Shown here: positions 42,509 to 53,144 of the stretch, in pieces
Layout of the letters: each line of letters starts with the position of its first letter
How positions within the stretch are numbered: position 1 is the first letter of the stretch
DNA from: Shinisaurus crocodilurus
Lineage: Eukaryota > Chordata > Lepidosauria > Squamata > Shinisauridae
Direction: 5' to 3'
Length of the DNA stretch: 64,000 nucleotides
NCBI GenBank assembly: GCA_021292165.1
Contig: CM037877.1
Span: forward strand, 84,785,691-84,849,690
The notes under the pieces: model-generated
The model's database searches: none
The model's input: only the letters and a program-made list of their open reading frames with translations
What the model was told of the DNA's origin: nothing
Made by a program: the position numbers and the translations under genes

Positions 42509-43083
42509 TTTTATTATTGTCAAATGAAGGAAATGGGCACATGTGGTCAGTTGATGCTTCTCATATATATATCGAGGTCAGTGGTAGAAACTCTGACTCT
42601 TCCCTGTGACTTCTAGTTTGTACTGCTATTTTACTCAGGGCATAGACTATCTAGTGCGTTAGATTCCTTTTTTACCATTATATAACCTATGATGTGTAAA
42701 TACTTAAATGCTAAATGCATAACAATAGTCTCTTAACAGTTTAGCCATGGAACTAAATGCTGTGACTGGTTAACAGCTTTTTAAAAATCTGCCTTTTGCT
42801 CTTGTTCTGCATATATACGGTTTATTTTGGACCTTAAATTAAAGTAGCTGTGGGCCTCATCTTGTAGGTTAAGTACTTACCTCTTTGCACCTGAGTGTTC
42901 TGAATGGGGGACTTGAGATCACATCCTATTTAATGGCACAAATTATTAACTCCTGCTGCTCTTGATAACATTATAACACCTAAACAACAGCAGGTCTCCA
43001 GATCACACATAGTTTAATGGAGTAGGGAATGATAAGAGAAAAATATAATGCAGGTAATTTTTTTGAGATTAAGACACCCAATG

Positions 43084-43787
43084 TGTGGAGAAAAAGCGTC
43101 AAGAGTTTCCTGCACCACACACACACACACCTCCACACGTATAAACAAGTATAATCCCAGCTGGGGGCTGGGAAATGCAAAATGTACATAGTTTCTCTGA
43201 TGGCTCCAGACCCCGCAGAGTCTCCCATATGTCTTTGATGGCCAGTGCCACAGCTATTTGCATGCAAATGCGGCAAAGAGCCACCCCTCCCCCTGCCTGG
43301 CCCAGATGAAGTCCATCCTGATTGGCTAAAAACACCTGGGCTACTGAAAGGAGGGGTGGGGGGAAGAATCTATACTGCTGCTGTGGCTTCTGGTTTGGGT
43401 TGTTGTCTGCACGCTTTCGCGGGAGTAGGGCTTTTTTGCTGAGGCAAGCCCTGGGAAGAGGACCAACCCCCAGACAAAGGGAGTGCCTGGGTATTTATAT
43501 AGTAAAGAACTAGTTTTGTTGTTTTATAGCTCTACTTGTATGTACCAAAGTGTCTCCCCACCTTTCTCCCTATTCCCTCATTCCCCACCTTTTATTGTAA
43601 TCTGTTTACCTTAAATAAACTTTCCTGGTTTTACCCCCCACGATGTGTGTGGTTCAGTGCTAAATCCAGTGTATAGACCAAGGGCAAGGCCCTGAGAGAA
43701 TCAAGTCAAGACGGCAGAGCTAAGGCTGGCAGTTTTGCACCTTTGATCTCTGGTCTTGAGAAAAGGACCGGTTGGCAGTCCTTCACA
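43084..43787 (+). repeat. Left LTR of the Gypsy-like element
   Basis: 704 bp. TATA-like TATTTATATAGT near 43491 and AATAAAC poly(A) signal near 43614. Both recur in the right LTR. Confidence 0.9.
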
Positions 43788-44132
43788 TGGTGGCAGAACG
43801 GTTGGATCCGACACTGAACCGCAGAGGGCGCACGTGAGCAAATAGGGAGGATTTGGGGAGACTTTGGTACATTGAGTAGAGGTTTGTTGTTTTTTAGAGA
43901 TAGGGTGAGATGGAGCCTCAGGGAAAACGCTCCAGACAGCTTGGAAGGGGCTGCCCAGGTAATGGGAGCCAAATTGCCAGTGAGAGCATTGGTAGCTCAA
44001 GAGATATCAACTATTGAGTGGGTAGGCAAGGAGTTGCCTGCAGAAAGTGCTAGAGCAGTCAGGTCAAGGCAGAGTAGCGAAAACCACGGGTCTGTGGACT
44101 GGGGGAGAGAAGCTGCCATGCTGGACAACTAG

Positions 44133-44393
44133 ATGGGGTTGTACCGGCAGAAAAAGGCAGGGCGAGCCCACTTTCCCAGTCATGGGGAGGCCAAGGGGGC
44201 AAGCAAAAGACCGCTGGCAAGGAGCAAAGAAGGCGAGCGCCCAGAAAGGGCATGGAAGCCCCAGGGCGCCTCTACTTCGGCTAATAGCAGGTGCTACCAT
44301 TGTAAGGAGCCAGGACACCTCAAGAGAAATTGTCCCAAACTCCTGGGCAGGGACTGTGAGCAGCGGCTGCAAGTAAGTGGAGGCAGATCCTGA
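44133..44393 (+). pseudogene. gag nucleocapsid remnant
   Basis: An 86-codon frame with a CCHC zinc knuckle (C-x2-C-x4-H-x4-C: CYHCKEPGHLKRNC) in a basic context near its end. The frame before it (43872-44132) is the likely start of the same gag, but most of matrix and capsid is missing and it ends in a stop at the junction. Retroelement RNA-packaging protein by family; not functional here. Confidence 0.7.
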
Positions 44394-44825
44394 CATCCCC
44401 ATCGAGTGCAAGAGCGGAGAGCAACACACAGGATCGAGGGCTGTGGCTATGTGAAAGCGACCTGCATCCCTGTGTGCCCCAGCAAGTGAGCAGATGGTGG
44501 CAAGTGTGTGATTCAAAAGAACTGGAGCTGGAGGAGCCCTTGGCAAGGAGAAGAGGGCCAGAAGCAAGAGATGGGCAGCGTGTGGGCCTTTCCAGAGGCA
44601 GGAGCAGAAGACCCAAGAAGGCCTCTCTTAAGAGACTTGTGCGCAAAGAGCTGAATTGGTGGAGCCAACGGCAGTTTGATGAGTCTGATTGTATTAACAA
44701 TGTGCCCCAAATATGTTATCGAGACTCAGGGTGGAGGGCACATCCTGCCCTGCATCTCTCCCACGGGAGAGGGACTCATATTTTGAACTTGGACTATCTA
44801 GTTGCTAAGAGGAGGGCCATGATGA

Positions 44826-45500
44826 GTGGCCAGGCTAAGCAGCAGCAGGCAAAATTTAGGCAAGTGGGGGGGGGGGGCAGGCATAGTTTCAGGCATTGAA
44901 AGAGACTGCTCCCCTGCCCCCACATCAGAAAACAGTTCCTTCCCGGGAAGGAGAGACTTTGTTCCCTGCTGTGCTGCCCAAAGATTCAAGTTTACTGGCG
45001 AGGGAGAGCGAAGACCACCAGATGCATGGAAAAAGAAGTTTCCCCTCAAGGCGTCTGGTGCTGCAAAGCTAGAAGAAGGGAGAAGGGGTACTTTCCTTCA
45101 CAAAAGACTGTCAGAGGCAAAGCAGATCGTAGCAAGAGATTGGGTGCTGATATTAAAGTCAAGAAGGACTAATAAATTATCGCTGGAGTGGGAGGGGCCT
45201 GGGGACTGTAATCCAGTGCGTGAGCAAAGTAAACTATTTGGTGTCTTTCCAAATGCAAAAGTCAGCCCAAACTGTACCCTGCCAATTTGTATGTAAACAA
45301 GTGTATGCAAAAAACCTGCATGTCATGTTGTCAAGGTGCCTCAATAGAAGATTTGCCAGAGAGAAATCGGTTAGAGGCGTGGAAACAAAGAAGGGGGCTA
45401 GAAGAAATTTTAGAGTTGTCTCCTTTCCTGACCCAGGCTCTGCGAGCCAAGTCTGGGAGGTTGGAAGATTGCTGGGCAGAATTTAGGGATGGAACATGAA
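44826..45500 (+). pseudogene. pol 3' remnant of the Gypsy-like element
   Basis: Frames 44826-45296 and 45287-45499. The part RDWVLILKSRRTNKL...WEGPG looks like the integrase C-terminal GPY/F-type domain, and LSPFLTQALRAK resembles the linker after it in vertebrate Gypsy pol. The order suggests a large internal deletion joining gag to the end of pol. Weak similarity; from memory only. Confidence 0.4.
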
Positions 45501-45882
45501 CCTGTCGGAGGCTCGCCTCTCCACCGACTCGCCTGTCCGCGGTGGCGGCCCCCCGCCTCGATCTTCTGAGCGGTGCAGAGCAGTGCTCCTCATCGCTCGA
45601 GCCGCCAGCACTGGTCCCATCGCGTCACATCCGGCCCCGGAAGTGACGCAACAGGGACCCTGCGCAGGCGCAATACGGCGCGTGGGGGTCCAGCACGCCT
45701 GCACAGGGTCCCGTCGTGTCACTTCCGGGGCCAGATGTGACACGACGGGACCGGCGCGGGTGGCTCGCTGCAGAGAGGCGAGCCGCCGCTGGACAAGATA
45801 GGCCCGCACGAGCCCCGCACGGATGTGAGCGGGGCCAATTTCAGCCCGCTACGCCCGCACGGGGTGAACGGTTACATCCCTA
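45484..45882. mobile_element. GC-rich palindromic DNA element, 399 bp
   Basis: Ends TAGGGATGGAAC and GTTACATCCCTA are inverted. The central palindrome pairs GGTCCCATCGCGTCACATCC near 45614 with its complement near 45735, and CCGGAAGTGACG with CGTCACTTCCGG-like. Very CpG-rich, unlike its surroundings. Target duplication unclear (GCTGGGC lies near both sides). Confidence 0.6.
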
Positions 45883-46687
45883 GCTGGGCTGTGTTTTCTG
45901 GCATTGGGTAGAGGGCTGTGAAGGATTGAGGCCTATACAGGCCTAAGTTGGTTGAAGCCTGTAGGCCCAAACACAGTCCTAAGTTAGTTGAAGCCTGAAG
46001 GCCCAAACATTTCCGGATGGGAGGGGGGCATTTGTGAGTTTTAGTTCACCCAATAGAATTTAAGTGTCATCTCTCCTGTTTGAGGTCACATGGGTATAAC
46101 CTTCCAATCCTGCAAAGCGTTTATAAGGAGGTGGGGTGTGGTCAGCTAGCCAGAGCGAGACTGCAGAGTAGAGCGGTAGGCAGTCTGAGACAGAGAGAGC
46201 TAGCTAAACTGAGCTAGGCCGACTGGAGAAAGGATCTCTGAACTGAGGCTTACAAGTATCACAGTAGCTAAGTTAGATATCCTTGTGTTATTTATTTTCC
46301 TTATACTGTTTTTTTTGAATCATTACTGCTCTATTGTGTAAATACCCTAAGTCAATCTGAATCTACATTACCCATAGTTCTAAGTAAACTGTTCTTGTTT
46401 ACCACAAGTGTTGGAGTGTCTTTTTCACCACGCCTAAGGCCTAATCCCACGGTACTGGGGTCAGGAGGTAAACAGGCAGAGGATTGGTCTCCTGGAACAG
46501 GAGGGGCTTTTGGAAGAGGCAGAGATCTTCAAAGAGTGGATCAGGGGGTCCCGGCAGAAGTGGAACCTTGACAAGAGCAGAGACAGTCATCCCGTTCAAG
46601 CCTGGGTGGTTGGGCCACAAACTCAGGCAATTGGTAAAAAAGGTGGTGTGTTTATGTCATTGGGTAGAAGGGTGGCAGAACCAAGCC
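45883..46687 (+). mobile_element. Unassigned LTR-like sequence inside the Gypsy element
   Basis: Has a GCGTTTATAAGGAGG TATA-like box near 46117, AAGTAAACTG near 46382, and a ~45-bp imperfect tandem duplication (CCTAAGTTGGTTGAAGCCTG, about 45935-46010). Could be part of another LTR or the host element's own untranslated region; ends not defined. Confidence 0.35.
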
Positions 46688-47223
46688 TTTAGAAGCAGAG
46701 GCGTAGCGTGGGGGGTGCAGGGGGGGCCGGCCGCACCGGGCGCAACATCTGGGGGGGGCGCGCTCGCACTCGCAGCTCTCTGCCCCTGGCGGGAAAGAGG
46801 AAGGAAGCGAGCCGGACCAAGCGCCCCGCGTCCTCTCTCGTCCTCCGGGGCTTCGCGCCCTCGGCAACGCCGGCTGCTGCTGCCGCTGCGCGCGCGTGCA
46901 CACACACACACCCTAATTGCCGCGCCGCATCTTCCGTTTGAGCGGAGCAGCGGCAGCAACCGGGAGGCGGGCTGAGCCTGCGAGGGAGCTCCCCAACTCG
47001 CTCTCTGCTGCGGCTCCGCCAGCCCTAGCCACGACTGGATTCTTCCAATAGATAGAAGGACAAGACGGGAGGCGAGGGGAAGGAAGAGGGAGAGGTCAGG
47101 GAAGTGAGCACGTGTGAATGGCAGAGGACGAGCGAGCGATGGTGGGGAGGGGTCAGGAAAGGCCACCTCATGGCAGAACTGGGTCAACGGGAGTCACTGG
47201 AAGGAGGTGAGACAAGAACGTTT

Positions 47224-47354
47224 AAAGCAGCCTTCCTCCATCTCCAGATATCTTGCGCTACAACTCCCAACGTTCCTGACCATTGACTATGCGGGCCGGG
47301 GCTGATGTGAGTTGAAGTCCAAAATGTCTGGAGGGCACCAGATTGGGGAAGGAT
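47224..47354. mobile_element. Palindromic MITE (CCTTCCCCAACCTGGTG family)
   Basis: CAGCCTTCCTCCATCTCCAG...ACAACTCCCAACGTTCC / GGAGGGCACCAGATTGGGGAAGG. Confidence 0.7.
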
Positions 47355-47410
47355 GGTTCAAGGCATGAAGCCCATCTCTAGACCCCAGAGGGATTTCAGG
47401 GACACGGCTT

Positions 47411-47606
47411 AATTATTATTTTTGTTGTTAGTTGCATTTTTACTGCGCCTTTCCTCCAAGGTTCTTTCCCGCCTCCACCTCCCTGTTTTATCCTCCCAAT
47501 AACCCTGCGGGGTAGGTTAGGGGGAGAGATAGTGACTGGCTTAATGGGGATTGGAACATGGTCCTAGGCAGGCACTCTAACCACTTCATCACGCGCACAC
47601 ACACTG
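47411..47606 (-). mobile_element. tRNA-derived SINE, diverged
   Basis: TTATTATTTTTGTTG tail, CCTGCGGGGTAGGTTAGG, and GGCACTCTAACCACTTCATC; older than the copy at 48200. Confidence 0.65.
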
Positions 47607-48199
47607 GTTCTGATAATGGGTTTCTTGAAACCAAATATTGGCCTTGGCTTAGAGGTGATGACATGTCTACCACTACCTTGTTTCGAGTGCCCTGAGCACC
47701 ATGGGACCCATAGGCTCTCCCTTCATTTAGGACCTCAGTCACAACTCCCTAGATGAAGCCATCTCAGTAGTTTTGGGGCCATGCACCTCCTGAAATTTTC
47801 AGTCCAGCAGCCCTCTTTGTACAGTACCTGCAGCAATGCAGCTGCTGCCATCCCATAGCTGTTTCCATGCCACTCCCTGTAACATGCTCTGCTTCTGCCA
47901 ATGAGATTAGGGTGGATGGTGTGGTTATGCTTCACACTAGTGAAACCCGCCCTATTGAGAAATACAGGTAGTAGCCTATGTAGTCTGAATGTTCCCTCTT
48001 TATAAATTAACATTACATAACGGTATATATGTGCATAATGACAGACAGGTTTGACATGTCCTTACTCCCAAAGGGCTTACAATCACAAAACAGACACAGG
48101 GAAAACAACAGCGCAAAGGGCAGGAAATGGAGGCAAGGTTAGCAGGGGGGAAATATGCTATTATTTAAGTTACACACATATTTTGATTAACTAATTAAT

Positions 48200-48440
48200 T
48201 TTATTTTATTTATTATATTTATACCCCACCTTTTTTCCTGCAAGGAACCCAAGGCGGCTTACATAATCCTCCTCCTCCTCCTCCTCTCCATTTTACCCTC
48301 CAACCCCCGTGAGGTAGGTTAGGCTGAGAGTCAGTGACTGGCCCAAAGTCACCCAGTGAGTTTCATGGCCGAGCGGGGACTAGAACCTGGATCTCCCGAG
48401 TCCCAGTCCAACACTCTAACCACTACGCCACACTGGCTCT
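48200..48440 (-). mobile_element. tRNA-derived SINE
   Basis: Near-complete copy: GAGCCAGTGTGGCGTAGTGG, GGTTCTAGTCCCC, AACCTACCTCAC, and tail TATAAATATAATAAATAAA on the minus strand. Contains a (CTC)n expansion near 48275. Confidence 0.85.
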
Positions 48441-48652
48441 ATATTGTATTAAATTACAATATAGTGTTGTGACTATTTGAGGTGACTTTTGAGGAGAGTT
48501 CATCAAACTCCTCCAAAACAACTTGTTTCTACTTTTCTCCCCTCATCCCTGGCTTTGCAAGACCTCCAGCTATTTTGCATTATTGTGGGTCTCAAGTATC
48601 CTCCCTTAATTTTATGCCATTTCTGTCATATTTTGGGCACATTTCTCTAGGT

Positions 48653-48788
48653 CAGTGTTCTCCAACCTTGGGCCCCCCAGATGTTTTTGGCCTACAACTC
48701 CCAGCAGGCCCCAGCCAGCTATGCTGGCTGGGGCCTGCTGGGAGTTGTAGGCCAAAAACATCTGGGGACCCAAGGTTGGAGAACACTG
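48653..48788. mobile_element. hAT MITE, 136-bp near-perfect palindrome
   Basis: CAGTGTTCTCCAACCTTGGG runs inward from both ends; centre CCAGCTATGCTGG. Flanked by CTCTAGGT and CTCTAGGC (8-bp duplication, one mismatch). Confidence 0.88.
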
Positions 48789-49314
48789 CTCTAGGCACAA
48801 TTGTCTGTGTGCAAGAAACAAAAGAACAAACAAAATGTCTTGTAGTGGGTACACAGAGGGTTTCTTTAACTAATCTAGTGGAAGAGACTCGAGTGCTAAA
48901 ATCCACGGGTTAGGGGGCGCAAATTACTTGCCTTGCCCCGGGTGCTGACAACCCACGCTACGCCACTGTTTAGAAGCTAAAATAAAGGCAATTTGAAAAG
49001 TTGTTCCACATTTCAGTCAGCTATCTGCCCCCTAACAGACTTGTGTAAAAAGCAGCAACCCTGTAAAGCTTGTCAAAGAGTGCCTGTCAGGCAGCCGAAG
49101 GATTAAAGCTCCCATTTGAACTGTACCTGTCTCTTATGTATGCAAACCGATGTAGCCTTGCGGGCTTTTGATTTTTGTTGTTGTTTTGTTTTTTGTGAGT
49201 GAGAGAGAAGGTGTGCTGGTGGGGGGGGGCTGTCAAAGGCTTTTTCTTCTGAGTTAGTTAGATGAAATGGGGAGGATTCAGACTCCCCAATTTCATCTTT
49301 TCCAATGGGTGAGA

Positions 49315-49343
49315 TGTGGAGAAAAAGCGTCAGTTTCCTGCAC

Positions 49344-49374
<31 letters not shown>

Positions 49375-50031
49375 ATCCACACATGTAAACAAGTATAATC
49401 CCAGCTGGGGGCTGGGAAATGCAAAATGTACATAGTTTCTCTGATGGCTCCAGACCCCGCAGAGTCTCCCATATGTCTTTGATGGCCAGTGCCACAGCTA
49501 TTTGCATGCAAATGCGGCATAGAGCCACCCCTCCCCCTGCCTGGCCCAGATGAAGTCCATCCTGATTGGCTAAAAACACCTGGGCTACTGAAAGGAGGGG
49601 TGGGGGGAAGAATCTATACTGCTGCTGTGGCTTCTGGTTTGGGTTGTTGTCTGCACGCTTTCGCGGGAGTAGGGCTTTTTTGCTGAGGCAAGCCCTGGGA
49701 AGAGGACCAACCCCCAGACAAAGGGAGTGCCTGGGTATTTATATAGTAAAGAACTAGTTTTGTTGTTTTATAGCTCTACTTGTATGTACCAAAGTGTCTC
49801 CCCACCTTTCTCCCTATTCCCTCATTCCCCACCTTTTATTGTAATCTGTTTACCTTAAATAAACTTTCCTGGTTTTACCCCACACGATGTGTGTGGTTCA
49901 GTGCTAAATCCAGTGTATAGACCAAGGGCAAGGCCCTGAGAGAATCAAGTCAAGACGGCAGAGCTAAGGCTGGCAGTTTTGCACCTTTGATCTCTGGTCT
50001 TGAGAAAAGGACCGGTTGGCAGTCCTTCACA
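49315..50031 (+). repeat. Right LTR of the Gypsy-like element
   Basis: 717 bp, nearly identical to 43084-43787. Confidence 0.9.
49344..49372. repeat. (CA)n in the right LTR
   Basis: Expanded relative to the left LTR, where the tract is about 16 bp. Confidence 0.95.
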
Positions 50032-50541
50032 CAATGATATCTGGTACATACCGTACTTATTAACATGGAGCTTGATCCAGCCAAAATTAATGAGCATGCA
50101 GTAGACTCCTATTCATGTTTACTCAGATGTAAGTTACATCAACTTATTCCCAAGTAAGGATGCATAGGATTGCAGCCTAAAAGTGTGTTAAGTTTGAATG
50201 ATGCCTATAATCAGGAGGCCCAATGGTGAAATATGATTATAATGAAATCAGAGGTGTTTAAAATTGGCCAGATTAAAATTTTGAAATGAGTGGAAGATGC
50301 CCACCAGCAGCACCTGGGGGATTGCACACATACATATGTAATGTGACCAAGTGTCCTATATATATTTGATAAATACTTGGATATGTGCTCTGAAAAAGCA
50401 TGGTTATTTCCATTATGTGAAACTGTAAAAATGAATGCAAATTTGGTACCGGTAAGTGGTATGAAATTCCAGAGAATTCAAGGTTTTCCATTCATTTTCT
50501 CAAAGGTCCAGAGCAATTTCCTGCATTGTATTCCAGCTTTT

Positions 50542-50543
<2 letters not shown>

Positions 50544-50576
<33 letters not shown>
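50544..50576. repeat. (TG)n microsatellite
   Basis: About 16 TG units. Confidence 0.95.
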
Positions 50577-50578
<2 letters not shown>

Positions 50579-50764
50579 GCAAGCCCAGTGTTTCTTGTCT
50601 TAGCAACATTACAATCATTACAATATTAAAGCAATTTTTTAACTTTTACGGCATAATATAATAGATGCAATCCACAAGTCCGTTGCTGCTGCAAAACCTC
50701 CACAAATTTTAATGCAAGTTTTCATTTGCTGGGTAGTACTAGAAGCTGGAATAAAACAAGTCTA

Positions 50765-51105
50765 TGGCCCAGTGCAGATGTAGAAGTAAACCATGGTTTC
50801 CTGCAATGTGAATGAGCTGTGGGAAGCCACAGGCTTGCACACACACTCCTTTCCTCTTCTCTTTCATGCCCATGGGAGATTGGAAGCTTTCACTTTGATT
50901 TTACACAGGCCACGATTCCCCATGTCATCTGATCCTGGGAATTCTGATCCTGGCTTGTTTTCACTAACCATTGTTTAAATCATAGTTCCCCCAATCTCCT
51001 CATCTGGGAATGAAAGGGGAGGGGCAGAAATCCAAGACTTGCCATGTCTTTTTCATGTAATGGGAAAACCATAGTTTCCTGTTACATCTGAATCAGGCCT
51101 TTGTC
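50765..51105. mobile_element. Foldback element with AACCATGGTTTCCTG ends
   Basis: GTGCAGATGTAGAAGTAAACC / AACCATGGTTTCCTGCAATG at the left and CATGTAATGGGAAAACCATAG / GTTACATCTGAATCAGG at the right are inverted. Confidence 0.6.
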
Positions 51106-51217
51106 AACTTCTGTATTGATGTGGAAACATGTTCTGTCACCTCTATCTAAATAATACTCTGCAAAAGGGTGACTAAATATACCCTTGTGTTTATCTCATT
51201 CGTGTCAAGAGCACATA

Positions 51218-51372
51218 ATGCAGGCCACATGCTGAAGCTAAGCAGGTATGAGCCGGGTCAGTGCTTGGATGGGTGACTGCCTGGGCTGCCCACATCTGTT
51301 CTCCTGCATTGAGCAGGGGGTTGGACTCGATGTTATAGGCCCCTTCCAACTCTACTATTCTATGATTCTATG
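51218..51372 (+). mobile_element. 5S rRNA-derived SINE with CR1-like tail, copy 1
   Basis: GAAGCTAAGCAGG-TATGAGCCGGGTCAGTGCTTGGATGGGTGAC follows the internal promoter region of 5S rRNA. A GCATTGAGCAGGGGGTTGGACTCGAT ... CCTTCCAACTCTACTATTCTATGATTCTATG end as in CR1 LINE tails comes next. Confidence 0.75.
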
Positions 51373-52990
51373 AAATGGTATATGCAGCTTCAAAAATAAG
51401 AGAAAGTCCAAATAGCGAAATTGTTACTGGTCCACAGTTCAAAGATGTGAGAAAGAATTTTGTCCTCTAGTATTTGCATTCTGTTGCAATATGCAGTGAC
51501 AAATGGGAAATAAATTGCAGCACATTAATATGAAGAATTTAAATTTAGATCCAAGGGAAAATAAAGTTGATACTTTGAATTTGCTTACCATTAAGCCAGT
51601 AATGAATAAACAATTCAGTCTTTCCACTATAGTGAATTTTAAAGATATATCAATACAGGTTATTGACAACCATGCTCAGAAATTCTCATTGATGTCAACT
51701 ATATGCAATTTGTGAATGGCAGCTATACCATTCTAACAGGTTATTTGGCAAAAATATAGGATAAACTTGGAATTCTCTGTCAAAGTCATTGTCCACAGCA
51801 GGTAATGAACATTTTTATTCTAACTGGAGGGTTTCGTGTGTGCATCTATTCTAATTTTATGTTATCTTTTAAAATACTGTATGCTGCCGTAAAACTGTTG
51901 GATAGGGCAAAGAACAAATTAAGTGAATACTTGCCTTTTCCCTGATATAGAGTGTAAACTTGATCGTTTCAACTGGGGTGTCATCAAGAATGCCATTCGT
52001 GGAAGGCAATGAAGGTTTCTATGAATGAAGTGCAGTGTGGTGGCTAAAGCGCTAATTTGTACTTAGGGTTCCCATATCCAGAGTCCAAACCTAACTATAT
52101 GTCATGATGTTCTCTGGATGACTTTGTTGTATCAGCCTAAAATGCAGGGTGGTTGAGGGGCTAAACCACCATTCTAATAAATAAAGAATTCCAGCATGCA
52201 TGTAAGCTTCCATCTAGAAGCACAAGCAAGAGAAATTGCTAATGGTAAATAGTTTTTAGAGTTGGGACCAATTAACATGACTGTTCTGTGCATGATTGAC
52301 CACTTTTTCCTGCCTGTTACTGCACTAGGCTTATGTTTAGACAATTGGAATAGTTGGCCCAAAGTAGAATCTTCCGTTTTTGCAGGCTAGTCATCAGACT
52401 ACATTAGAAAACTTTAGAAAAATTAGAATGCACGATTGCAATTTCTGTTCTTGACTGTGTTGTGCATGGTGCAGTTGAGGCAATGAAAATAAATACCTAC
52501 TTGGTCGTATGCATTGGCCCTTATTTCTCTGTTCAGCACTTTGTTTGCAGTAGTTAATGGACTACAACTTTTTTTTTTTAATCACACTACTCACTACTTT
52601 CAAAACTGACCTGGGATCATTGATGCTCATAGTTTTTCAGACTCCTAGAAAAGCCTTTCTTTAAATGTAGAAGTGTACGCTTGCCCTCTGAACATTTAGA
52701 TGTTTCCTTGAGCATGGGCAACTAAAATTGGGACAGGGTTACAAATTTTAACTAAAATATAAAAGCCATTTGAACTCAGTTCCTTGATCCTGACCCCATT
52801 CTTGGGAGCTATGGCCATTATATACCAGGGTGCCGAGGTGGGATATGGGTGAATATGCGAAACTGCCTCACAGAAGGATCGGTTTCTGATGCAAAAATAC
52901 AGTAGGATTGCTGTTGGCATCAGTATTAAATCAGATGCAGTGATACTGTGAAAACATGGTACAGTACAAGTGTAAAACTTGTTTTATGCT
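51373..52990. other. Intergenic sequence, no gene
   Basis: Unique-looking AT-rich DNA. A SINE-like stretch near 52028-52150 (GTGGTGGCTAAAGCGC ... AGTCCAAACC) is too diverged to assign. Confidence 0.4.
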
Positions 52991-52992
52991 AC

Positions 52993-53142
52993 AGCATTCT
53001 CCAACTTGGTGCCCTCCTGATGCACTGGACTGCAATTCCCAAAAATTCTTCACCAGCATGGCCATTAGCCGTGCTGGCAGGGAATTATGGGAATTGCAGT
53101 CCAACGCATCTGGAGGGCACCAGGTTGGGGAAGGTTGTGCTA
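52993..53142. mobile_element. Palindromic MITE (CCTTCCCCAACCTGGTG family)
   Basis: Nearly complete: CTCCAACTTGGTGCCCTCC / TGCACTGGACTGCAATTCCC ... GGGAATTGCAGTCCAACGCA / GGAGGGCACCAGGTTGGGG, centre CCAGCATGGCC. Confidence 0.78.
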
Positions 53143-53144
53143 CA

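Larger units (their letters stand above)
36420..43078 (+). other. PTAR1: Probable PTAR1 3'UTR and downstream unique sequence
   Basis: A 6.6 kb block after the stop codon with almost no recognisable transposon. AATAAA-type hexamers occur at several places (for example near 39516, 40789 and 41694), so the transcript end cannot be fixed from sequence. It contains an A-B-A hairpin array (36706-36751) and an exact 57-bp direct repeat (40706-40762 and 42452-42508). The low repeat density fits a long 3'UTR, but that is an inference. Confidence 0.45.
46696..48968. mobile_element. Non-autonomous hAT transposon, 2.27 kb
   Basis: Terminal inverted repeats CAGAGGCGTAGCGTGGG and CCCACGCTACGCCACTG. Exact 8-bp target duplication TTTAGAAG at 46688-46695 and 48969-48976. 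The left 400 bp is GC-rich, CpG-rich and gives long overlapping frames that are not genes. No hAT transposase seen. Carries SINEs at 47411 and 48200 and palindromic MITEs at 47224 and 48653. Inserted into the Gypsy-like element. Confidence 0.9.
43084..50031 (+). mobile_element. LTR retrotransposon, Ty3/Gypsy-like, complete ends, decayed interior
   Basis: Two LTRs (43084-43787 and 49315-50031) with TG...CA ends and exact CAATG target duplications (43079-43083 and 50032-50036). LTRs differ at only a few bases plus the (CA)n length, so insertion is recent. Right after the left LTR, TGGTGGCAGAACGG could be a primer-binding site (tRNA-Leu-like, inferred). The interior has a nucleocapsid zinc knuckle near 44290-44345. 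It also has a segment near 45125-45240 resembling the integrase C-terminal GPY/F region. No protease, reverse transcriptase, RNase H or integrase core is seen. Contains nested elements at 45484 and 46696. Non-autonomous. Confidence 0.85.

Noticed and set aside
46484..47187. Frames of 163 and 176 codons on opposite strands
   Set aside because: They cross the hAT left border into different DNA and follow GC-rich composition; not genes.
43079..50036. An intact endogenous retrovirus
   Set aside because: No protease, reverse transcriptase, integrase core or envelope; only a gag zinc knuckle and a possible pol end remain. Ty3/Gypsy-like is a better fit.
51240..51300. A functional 5S rRNA gene
   Set aside because: Only the internal part of 5S is present, joined to a CR1-like tail; the same chimera recurs at 61294, so it is a SINE.
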